From the NCBI GenBank assembly GCA_049521915.1, contig JBEKOI010000258.1:1-5837 (forward strand): 5,837 nt of DNA, in the 5' to 3' direction. Each line of letters starts with the position of its first letter. The first letter of the stretch is position 1. This DNA comes from Bog-756 sp049521915 (GTDB lineage: Bacteria; Actinomycetota; Acidimicrobiia; Acidimicrobiales; RAAP-2). This document shows, in pieces, positions 1-5,597 of the stretch. The position numbers and the translations under genes were made by a program. The notes under the pieces are model-generated. The model was not told where the DNA came from, did not search any database, and was given only the letters and a program-made list of their open reading frames with translations.

Positions 1-847
1 CGCGGCCCTCGTCGTGGACCAGGAGCGCCGACTCGCCCACGTCGGCCACTTCCACCACATCGACGGTGCCGTCAGGTCGGAGCACCACCCCGTGCTCGCC
101 CTCGGGACCGAACCGGATGGGCTCACCGTGCACCAGGGGGATGAGCATCTCGGCACGGTGGTCCTTGCCGGTGATCTGCTCGAAGGCGCCGTCGTTGAAG
201 ACGTTGCAGTTCTGGTAGATCTCGACGAAGGAGGCGCCGCGGTGGAGATGGGCCCGCCGGAACACCTCCATCATGTGCTTGCGATCCATGTCGTGGGTGC
301 GGGCTACGAATCCCGCCTCGGCGCCGAGGGCCAGGCTCAGCGGGTTGAACGGCTGCTCCAGCGAGCCGAAGGGAGTGGACTTCGTGACCTTGGCCATCTC
401 CGAGGTCGGCGAGTACTGGCCCTTGGTCAGGCCGTAGATCTGATTGTTGAACAAGAGGATGGTGATGTCGACGTTCCGTCTCAGCGCGTGGATCAGGTGG
501 TTGCCGCCGATGGAGAGGGAGTCACCGTCACCGGTCACGACCCACACGTCCAGGTCCGGTCTGGTCGTCGCCAGCCCGGTGGCGATGGCCGGTGCCCGAC
601 CGTGGATGGAGTGCATCCCGTAGGTGTTCATGTAGTACGGGAATCGGGCCGCGCAGCCGATGCCGGACAGGAACACCGTGCTCTCCCGGCGCACGCCGAG
701 GTCGGGCATGAGCATCTGTACCGCGCTGAGGATCGAGTAGTCGCCGCATCCCGGGCACCAACGGACCTCCTGGTCGGAGGACCAGTCCTTGCGGGTGGTG
801 AGGGGAACGGGGATCGAGGTCTCTTGGGCAGGGGCGAGGTCGGTCAT
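1..847 (-). CDS. korB: 2-oxoacid (2-oxoglutarate):ferredoxin oxidoreductase, beta subunit; 3' end cut off by the window
   Basis: Catalytic thiamine-diphosphate subunit of a cytoplasmic 2-oxoacid:ferredoxin oxidoreductase, which oxidatively decarboxylates 2-oxoglutarate (possibly also pyruvate) to the acyl-CoA and reduces ferredoxin. The 282 visible codons begin MTDLAPAQETS. Near the N-terminus is WCPGCGD (residues 30-36); further Cys lie at 65 (GIGC) and 214 (QNCN). Cys31, 34, 65 and 214 are spaced like the four [4Fe-4S] ligands of characterised OFOR beta subunits. The ThDP/Mg motif runs from GDGD (107-110) to NN (134-135), followed by QIYGLTKGQYSPTS. Mycobacterial KorB has about 370 residues from memory, so roughly 90 C-terminal residues lie outside. 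The ATG overlaps the korA stop as ATGA, implying translational coupling and a 1:1 complex. A weak GGAAAGG lies about ten bases upstream, inside korA. Family certain; substrate inferred from the fused-KorA partner. Confidence 0.96.
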   Translation of the reverse strand, partial: MTDLAPAQETSIPVPLTTRKDWSSDQEVRWCPGCGDYSILSAVQMLMPDLGVRRESTVFLSGIGCAARFPYYMNTYGMHSIHGRAPAIATGLATTRPDLDVWVVTGDGDSLSIGGNHLIHALRRNVDITILLFNNQIYGLTKGQYSPTSEMAKVTKSTPFGSLEQPFNPLSLALGAEAGFVARTHDMDRKHMMEVFRRAHLHRGASFVEIYQNCNVFNDGAFEQITGKDHRAEMLIPLVHGEPIRFGPEGEHGVVLRPDGTVDVVEVADVGESALLVHDEGR

Positions 848-2838
848 CGGTCGGACGCCTTTCCGGTCGGCGGGGACCCCACCGCGGAGGTGGTGCCGTG
901 GCCGTTGGTGCGGGCATCGGCCGACGGCGGGTCGGCACCGGCCTCCGACCCATCCGCACCGGATCCGTCGATCTGTTGGAGTATGGCCGCCTCCATGGCC
1001 GCGGCCCGGAACGGGATGCCCTGGACCTGGGTGAAGGAGATGGCATCGACCAGGAACTCGGCCCGCAGGAGGCGGCTGAGCTGGCCCAGGTTGACTTCGG
1101 GCACCAGCACCTTCTTGTAGCGGGCGAGCACCTCGCCGAGGTCGGCGGGGAAGGGATTGAGGTGGACGAGGTGGGCCTGGGCCACCTTGTGGCCCCGGGC
1201 TCTCACCCGCTGCACCCCGGCGGCGATGGCACCGTAGGTGGAGCCCCAACCGATCACCAGAACCTCGGCACCGTCCTCGTCGTCCACGTCCGTCGGGGGG
1301 ATGTCGTTGGCGATGCCGGCGATCTTGGCGGCCCGGAGCCTGGTCATCCGCTCGTGGTTGGGACCGTCGTAGGCCACGTTGCCGGAACCGTCGGCCTTCT
1401 CGAGACCGCCGATCCGGTGTTCGAGGCCCGGTACGCCGGGGGGCGCCCACGGGCGGGCCAGGGTGACCTCGTCCCTGATGTAGGGCCAGAACACCTCGTG
1501 ACCCTCGGGATCGGTGTGATTTGGGGCGGTGGCGAACTCGGGATCGATGTCGGGCAGGTCGTCCAGGTCGGGCAGCCGCCACGGTTCGGCGCCGTTGGCC
1601 AGGTAGCCGTCGGACAGGAGGATCACCGGCGTCCGGTACTTGACCGCCAACCGGACTGCTTCCACGGTGGCCTCGAAACAGTGGGACGGGGTCCGGGCGG
1701 CCACGATGGGGAGGGGCGCTTCGCCGTGGCGGCCGTACATGGCGTGGAGGAGATCGGCCTGCTCCGTCTTGGTCGGGAGCCCGGTGGAGGGACCGCCCCG
1801 CTGGATGTCGATGATCAGCAGCGGCAGCTCGAGGCTGATGGCCAGACCCATCGTCTCCGACTTGAGGTCGATGCCCGGCCCGGAGGTGGTGGTCACCCCG
1901 AGGGCCCCGCCGAAGGACGCGCCGAGGGCGGCGCCGATGCCGGAGATCTCGTCCTCGGCCTGAAACGTCCTCACCCCGAACTGCTTGTGCTTCGACAGCT
2001 CGTGGAGGATGTCCGAGGCCGGGGTGATCGGATAGGTGCCGAGGAAGAGCGGGAGCCCGCTCCGGGTCGAGGCGGCGATGAGGCCCCAGGCGGTGGCGGT
2101 GTTCCCGGTGATGTTTACGTACTCGCCGGGCTCCAGCGTGGCCGGCTTGACCTGGTAGGAGGATTCGAACAGCTCCGCGGTCTCGCCGAAGTGGAAGCCC
2201 GCCTTGAAGGCACGGAGGTTCGCCTCCATGACCAGCGGCTTGCCGACGTACTTTTCGCCGATCCAGTCGATCGTGGATTCGATGGGACGGGTGTAGAGCC
2301 AGCTGATCAGCCCGAGGGCGAAGAAGTTCTTGGACCGTTCGGCATCCCGGGGTTTGACACCGGCGTCCTTGGACACCTCGGTGGTGATGGAGGTCATGGG
2401 GACCTCGTAGACGGTGTAGCCCGCCAGCGAACCGTCGGCCAGCGGGTTGGACTCGTAGCCGGCCTTGTTCAGGTTCCGCTCCTCGAAGGAGTCCACGTTG
2501 ACGATGACGGTGGCGCCCTTCGGAAGCGAGTCGAGATTCGCCTTGAGTGCGGCCGGGTTCATGGCCACCAGCACGTTGGGGGTGTCACCGGGTGTGGAGA
2601 TGTCATGATCGGAGATGTGCACCTGGAACGCCGAGACCCCGGCGAGGGTCCCGGCCGGGGCCCGGATCTCGGCGGGAAAGTCGGGAAACGTTGCCAGGTC
2701 GTTGCCCAGCAGTGCCGATGTGGTGGTGAAGCGGTCGCCGGCCAACTGCATGCCGTCGCCGGAGTCTCCGGCGAACCGGATCACAACGCGGTCGAGCAGC
2801 TGGGGTGGTTTCGGGTCGGTCGTGGTGTCGGACACCAT
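844..2838 (-). CDS. korA: 2-oxoacid (2-oxoglutarate):ferredoxin oxidoreductase, fused gamma-alpha subunit
   Basis: Partner of KorB in the CoA-dependent conversion of 2-oxoglutarate to succinyl-CoA, CO2 and reduced ferredoxin. The 664 residues fuse two OFOR subunits. Residues ~15-215 are the gamma domain (RFAGDSGDGMQLAGDR at 21-36; FPAEIRAPAG at 54-63). Residues ~240-480 are the alpha pyrimidine-binding domain, with GTYPITPASD (267-276), FQAEDEISGIGAALGAS (292-308), TTSGPGIDLKSE (317-328) and the substrate-loop motif STGLPTKTEQ (351-360). Residues ~490-615 are a transketolase-C-like domain ending at VQGIPF. This matches the gamma-alpha fused KorA of Mycobacterium tuberculosis (Rv2455c, about 650 residues, from memory). 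Residues ~623-664 form a Gly/Ser/Ala/Asp-rich tail that appears disordered. An AAGGAG sits one base before the ATG but four before the next codon, GTG at 2835, which may be the true start. No frameshift or missing motif is seen. Alternative substrate: pyruvate. Confidence 0.96.
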   Translation of the reverse strand: MVSDTTTDPKPPQLLDRVVIRFAGDSGDGMQLAGDRFTTTSALLGNDLATFPDFPAEIRAPAGTLAGVSAFQVHISDHDISTPGDTPNVLVAMNPAALKANLDSLPKGATVIVNVDSFEERNLNKAGYESNPLADGSLAGYTVYEVPMTSITTEVSKDAGVKPRDAERSKNFFALGLISWLYTRPIESTIDWIGEKYVGKPLVMEANLRAFKAGFHFGETAELFESSYQVKPATLEPGEYVNITGNTATAWGLIAASTRSGLPLFLGTYPITPASDILHELSKHKQFGVRTFQAEDEISGIGAALGASFGGALGVTTTSGPGIDLKSETMGLAISLELPLLIIDIQRGGPSTGLPTKTEQADLLHAMYGRHGEAPLPIVAARTPSHCFEATVEAVRLAVKYRTPVILLSDGYLANGAEPWRLPDLDDLPDIDPEFATAPNHTDPEGHEVFWPYIRDEVTLARPWAPPGVPGLEHRIGGLEKADGSGNVAYDGPNHERMTRLRAAKIAGIANDIPPTDVDDEDGAEVLVIGWGSTYGAIAAGVQRVRARGHKVAQAHLVHLNPFPADLGEVLARYKKVLVPEVNLGQLSRLLRAEFLVDAISFTQVQGIPFRAAAMEAAILQQIDGSGADGSEAGADPPSADARTNGHGTTSAVGSPPTGKASDR

Positions 2839-2839
2839 G

Positions 2840-2845
2840 CTCCTT
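2840..2845 (-). promoter_or_regulatory. Ribosome binding site of korA that questions the annotated start
   Basis: The minus strand reads AAGGAG, then one base, then ATG GTG TCC. One base is too short a spacer for the ATG at 2838. The GTG at 2835 gets four bases, which is short but usable. The best reading is that translation begins at GTG 2835, one codon inside the longest frame. The purine run is the clearest Shine-Dalgarno in the window. Confidence 0.6.
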
Positions 2846-2954
2846 CGTGCTGATGTGCTGCGCTCAGTCGCCGGACTCGGGCTCGGCGCTGCTACGTCTG
2901 GACTGTGCTTGCCCGGATGAACGCCCAGGACCCCGTATTCGGCGGCTCGGGTGC

Positions 2955-2960
2955 AGTCTA
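2955..2960 (-). promoter_or_regulatory. Possible -10 element for korAB
   Basis: The minus strand reads TAGACT, which fits the TAnnnT consensus of actinobacterial housekeeping promoters, about 117 bases upstream of the korA start. No convincing TTGACA-like hexamer is seen 16-19 bases further upstream. A promoter here would let korAB be expressed separately from fba with a leader of roughly 110 bases. This is a single-hexamer match and may be chance. Confidence 0.2.
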
Positions 2961-2994
2961 CCGTCCGACCCGGCGTCCGAGCGGAGTCGCCGGC

Positions 2995-3023
2995 CCGTCG
3001 GTGGCCGTCCGACGGCGTCGGAC
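2995..3023 (-). terminator. Overlapping hairpins just after fba; possible terminator, attenuator or mRNA-stabilising structure
   Basis: Two perfect 7-bp stems share bases. GTCCGAC (3007-3013) pairs with GTCGGAC (3017-3023) around a 3-base loop. CCGTCGG (2995-3001) pairs with CCGACGG (3009-3015) around a 7-base loop. They cannot form together. In the minus-strand transcript the first stem starts 7 bases after the fba stop. There is no U-tract after either stem, so this is not a classical intrinsic terminator, although U-less hairpins have been proposed to act in actinobacteria. High GC raises the chance of accidental stems. Confidence 0.35.
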
Positions 3024-3030
3024 CCGGCGG

Positions 3031-4080
3031 TCAGGCGATGGTGATGGATCGGTCCAGGTAGACGTCCTGGATGGCATGGATGAGGTCCGCTCCCTCGTCG
3101 GTGGGTCGCTGGAAGGCTTTGCGGCCCACGATGAGCCCGGACCCGCCGGCCCGCTTGTTGATCACAGCGGTGCGGACGGCCTGGGACAGGTCGTCGGACC
3201 CCTTGGACTCGCCGCCCGAGTTGATGAGGGGGATCCTCCCCGCATAGCAGTTGACCACCTGCCAGCGGGTGAGGTCGATGGGATGGTCGGTCGTGAGCTG
3301 GCTGTAGACCAGGGGATCGGTCTTCCCGAACTTGAGCGCGTTGTAGCCGCCGTTGTTCTCGGGCTGCTTCTGCTTGATGATGTCGGCCTCGATGGTCACG
3401 CCCAGGTGGTTGGCCTGACCGGTGAGGTCGGCCGAGACGTGATAGTCGGTGTCACCCAGTTTGAAGGCCGGATTCCTCAGGTAACACCACAGCACGGTGA
3501 ACATCCCGAGCCGGTGTGCCTCGGCGAAGGCTCGAGACACTTCGACGATCTGGCGGTCGGCGCCTTCCGAACCGAAGTAGATGGTGGCGCCCACGCCGAC
3601 GGCCCCGAGGTCGAAGGCCTGGGTGACCTCGGCGAACATCACCTGGTCGTAGGTGTTCGGGTAGTTGAGGAAGTCGTTGTGGTTCAACTTCACGATGAAC
3701 GGGATCTTGTGCACGTACCGACGGGAGACGATGCCGAGGCCGCCGAGGGTGGTGGCGATGGCGTTGCAATCGCCGGCGATGGCCAGATCGCAGAGCTTGG
3801 CCGGGTCGAAGTAGGCCGGGAATTTGGCGAAGCTGGCCGCGGCCGAGTGCTCGATCCCCTGATCGACCGGGAGGATCGAGAGGTAGCCGGAGCCGGCCAG
3901 GCGGCCCGTGTTGTAGACGGTGCCGAGGTTACGCAGGACGGTGGCGGACCGGTCCGAGTCCCTGAAGACCTGATCGAGATGATCAGGACCGGGAAGGTTG
4001 AGGTGCTCGGCCCCGAATGCCTTCGCCGTGTGATTGAGCAACGAGTCCGCCTCGTCGCCGAGTAATTGTTCGATGGTCAT
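3031..4080 (-). CDS. fbaB: Class I fructose-bisphosphate aldolase, FbaB/DhnA type
   Basis: Cytoplasmic enzyme that reversibly cleaves fructose-1,6-bisphosphate into dihydroxyacetone phosphate and glyceraldehyde-3-phosphate through a Schiff base, without metal. The 349-residue protein lines up end to end with my memory of Escherichia coli FbaB (350 residues). Shared motifs are VLRN (47-50), LYNTGRLAG-like VYNTGRLAG (55-63), LSILPVDQGIEHSA (67-80), SRRY.HKIPFIVKLNHN (119-135), NTYDQ (142-146), GATIYFGSE (164-172), DYHVSADLTGQANH (212-225), AVRTAVINKRAGG (301-313) and a C-terminal QDVYLD..ITIA. Lys236 in ADIIKQK is the probable Schiff-base lysine. The ATG lies 10 bases after the stop of the upstream TPR gene, with no good Shine-Dalgarno, which suggests co-transcription and perhaps re-initiation. 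Many actinobacteria instead use a class II zinc aldolase; whether this genome also has one cannot be seen here. Confidence 0.97.
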   Translation of the reverse strand: MTIEQLLGDEADSLLNHTAKAFGAEHLNLPGPDHLDQVFRDSDRSATVLRNLGTVYNTGRLAGSGYLSILPVDQGIEHSAAASFAKFPAYFDPAKLCDLAIAGDCNAIATTLGGLGIVSRRYVHKIPFIVKLNHNDFLNYPNTYDQVMFAEVTQAFDLGAVGVGATIYFGSEGADRQIVEVSRAFAEAHRLGMFTVLWCYLRNPAFKLGDTDYHVSADLTGQANHLGVTIEADIIKQKQPENNGGYNALKFGKTDPLVYSQLTTDHPIDLTRWQVVNCYAGRIPLINSGGESKGSDDLSQAVRTAVINKRAGGSGLIVGRKAFQRPTDEGADLIHAIQDVYLDRSITIA

Positions 4081-4090
4081 GGAACCCAGC

Positions 4091-5458
4091 CTAACGGGCG
4101 CTGCGAGGGCGATTCGGCGTCCGCCGTACCCTGGTCGGCGGTCCGAGCGATTCGAGCCGGTCGGCCACGTCGTAGGCGTCCGGGTCGACGGCCGCGATGC
4201 GGAGAAAGAGCTCGCGGGCCTTGGCCAGGTCGCCGGACCGCTCCATCAGGTCGCCGAGCACGTACCACTGGCGGAGATGCCGCTCGGCCGGATTGCGGAC
4301 CAGGCGACCGGCGCCCGCCTCGACCAGCAATGTCACCGCAGCGGCGAGATCGCCGTTGTCGGCTCGCGTCCCGGCCAGCACGAGCCGGCCCTCGGAGAGC
4401 ACCTCGGGGTCCGGCGAACCCTGCCGAAGCTCCGTATAGAGCGCCTCCACCCGTTTCGGCCGTCCGAGGGCGCGGTGGCAGTCCATCCGGACGGGATGCT
4501 GGTCGACCGAGCCGGTCAGGGCCGCGAATGCCTCGAGGTTGGGGAGTGCGGCCTTCCAGTAGCCCTGGTGGTACTGACTCAGCCCCAGCAGCTCCCTCGC
4601 CGACGGGGAGGTGGGGACGGCGTCGACCACGGTCTTGAGGATCCGCGACGCATCCCGGTACCGCTCGCGCTCGAAGGCGCCGATACCGGCGGCCATACGC
4701 TCGGTGATCCGGTCCCGCAGCTGGCTCCAGTCCGGGCCCGCGGCCGAGGCGAGCTCGTTGGCGATGTCCGGTGGGAGCTCGGCCGGCGGCTGGACGGAGC
4801 GGTGGGCCGGCGGTCGCAGCTTCTCGCCACCGCCGGACTCCCTCCGCCGGTGGGCGTCGGTTCGAACCCACCGCTCGGCCACGAACTCGTCGGCACGCGT
4901 GCGAGAGCCCCGGCGCCGCTCGGGACTGTCCTCGTCCGATCTCGGGTGGTCGGCTCCACTTCGCACGGTGCTCGCCCCCCGGCGGGCGACGCTCCCCCAC
5001 CCCTTGCGAACCACCGGCGGCCCCGCCGTCCTTGCCTTCGGCCCGTCGTCCGAGCGCCACCCGTCACCGGTCGGCGCCGCGCCGGACCTGCGGTTCCCCC
5101 GCGGGCCGGCCCCCGGCGGGCGGCCCCGGTCGCCGCGCTCCCCGGTCTGTCGTCGCTCCCCCGTCCGTCCGCGCCCGCGCTCCCCCGTCTGTCCGCGCCC
5201 GCCGGTCTGTCCGCGCCCACGCTCCCCCGACCGGGGCCGTTCGCCAGTGCCGCCGCGCTGGGCGGCCCCACCCGGCCGGGCCGAACGTTCAGATCGGCCC
5301 GGCGTTTCCGATCGCTCCGGCTCGCCCGACCGCGGCGACCGGCCGGTGCGGTCGGGTCGGCCCGGCCGCGGTTGGCCACCCGACCCCGCGGAACGGCGTC
5401 CGCCGGGTGCGCCGGCGCCCCGCGAGCGCGGGGAACCAGGGGGGTTGGACGCTGCCAT
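4091..5458 (-). CDS. Arg/Gly-rich protein with C-terminal TPR domain (Rv1691-like family)
   Basis: Function unknown. Counting from the ATG at 5458 it has 455 residues; an in-frame GTG at 5485 would add nine (numbers below use that longer form, 464). Residues ~11-155 are low complexity, rich in Arg, Gly, Pro, Ser, with tandem GRGQTGER-type repeats at ~80-120. A short ordered-looking island VVRKGWGSVARRGAS lies at 158-172. A second charged linker runs to ~235. From PPAELPPDIANEL (233-245) a helical TPR-like domain follows, with repeats near 262-291, 296-325 and 405-438 (YVLGDLMERSGDLAKARELF). LGLSQYHQGYWKAAL, DCHRALGRP and LVLAGTRADNGDL resemble, from memory, the actinobacterial TPR family of Rv1691 and its Streptomyces relatives. 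No signal peptide or membrane segment. The C-terminus is again basic. Likely a protein or RNA scaffold; that role is inference only. Confidence 0.85.
   Translation of the reverse strand: MAASNPPGSPRSRGAGAPGGRRSAGSGGQPRPGRPDRTGRSPRSGEPERSETPGRSERSARPGGAAQRGGTGERPRSGERGRGQTGGRGQTGERGRGRTGERRQTGERGDRGRPPGAGPRGNRRSGAAPTGDGWRSDDGPKARTAGPPVVRKGWGSVARRGASTVRSGADHPRSDEDSPERRRGSRTRADEFVAERWVRTDAHRRRESGGGEKLRPPAHRSVQPPAELPPDIANELASAAGPDWSQLRDRITERMAAGIGAFERERYRDASRILKTVVDAVPTSPSARELLGLSQYHQGYWKAALPNLEAFAALTGSVDQHPVRMDCHRALGRPKRVEALYTELRQGSPDPEVLSEGRLVLAGTRADNGDLAAAVTLLVEAGAGRLVRNPAERHLRQWYVLGDLMERSGDLAKARELFLRIAAVDPDAYDVADRLESLGPPTRVRRTPNRPRSAR
5126..5248 (-). repeat. In-frame tandem repeat encoding RG-rich GRGQTGER units
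   Basis: Two adjacent 24-base units, 5154-5177 and 5178-5201, differ at one base, which changes one codon (GRGQTGER versus GRGRTGER). Degenerate or shortened copies flank them (5202-5220, 18-19 bases, encoding RGQTGG; and 5130-5153, encoding RQTGERGD). All unit lengths are multiples of three or nearly so, and the reading frame stays open. The array encodes part of the disordered half of the TPR protein. It looks like recent slippage or unequal exchange kept in frame. Confidence 0.8.
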
Positions 5459-5465
5459 CCGGACG

Positions 5466-5471
5466 AGTGTA
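5466..5471 (-). promoter_or_regulatory. Candidate -10 element giving a leaderless TPR-fba transcript
   Basis: The minus strand reads TACACT, then the seven bases CGTCCGG, then ATG (5458). In actinobacterial promoters TAnnnT normally lies 6-7 bases upstream of the transcription start, which would place the start at or next to the A of this ATG. No Shine-Dalgarno precedes this ATG, consistent with a leaderless mRNA. The competing GTG at 5485 has GGGGAGG only three bases ahead of it. No -35 hexamer is recognisable. Confidence 0.45.
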
Positions 5472-5537
5472 CCGGTCGTGATCACCGGCCTCCCCGTTCC
5501 TCCGGCGCCGCCGTCCGTGTCCGTCCCCGGGGGGAGG

Positions 5538-5566
5538 CGACGGTGGCGTTGCCCGCCGACGGTGGC
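5538..5566 (+). repeat. Paired direct repeat CGACGGTGGC in the divergent promoter region
   Basis: Two exact 10-base copies, 5538-5547 and 5557-5566, lie 19 bases apart start to start. The second copy covers the position where a -35 box would fall for the rightward TACCCT element at 5581-5586. Tandem half-sites at this spacing could bind a regulator, but the sequence is GC-rich and no known operator is recognised. Confidence 0.3.
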
Positions 5567-5580
5567 AGACGAACCTCACC

Positions 5581-5586
5581 TACCCT
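5581..5586 (+). promoter_or_regulatory. Candidate -10 element of the rightward lipoprotein-like gene
   Basis: TACCCT fits TAnnnT and lies 11 bases before the GTG at 5598. Transcription would start around 5593, giving a leader of only a few bases for a start at 5598, or about 74 bases for the ATG at 5667. No clear -35 hexamer is visible; only GAC-containing bases near 5556-5561 resemble one. Confidence 0.35.
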
Positions 5587-5597
5587 TGGAACCGACC

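Noticed and set aside
14..1120. 368-codon plus-strand open frame antisense to korB and the end of korA
   Set aside because: It is low complexity, crosses the boundary of two certain minus-strand genes, and has no supporting motif.
898..2853. 651-codon open frame on the plus strand, antisense to nearly all of korA
   Set aside because: Its translation is Gly/Val/Asp/Arg-rich without recognisable domains, while the opposite strand encodes a full KorA with all motifs. Long antisense frames are expected where third positions are almost all G or C.
2905..4065. 386-codon plus-strand open frame antisense to fba
   Set aside because: It mirrors the aldolase frame and has no domain signature or ribosome site; the aldolase is certain.
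4077..5060. 327-codon minus-strand frame within the TPR gene
   Set aside because: It is an out-of-frame reading of the same strand, Arg/Gly/Pro-rich throughout, whereas the chosen frame gives ordered TPR helices and stops just before fba.
5126..5248. Tandem repeats considered as a CRISPR array
   Set aside because: Units are adjacent without unique spacers, degenerate, and lie in frame inside a coding sequence; no cas gene is near.
5489..5538. Inverted pair CCTCCCC / GGGGAGG considered as an operator or hairpin
   Set aside because: Arms are simple C/G runs with a loop of over 30 bases, easily expected by chance at this composition; both copies also look like Shine-Dalgarno-like purine runs.
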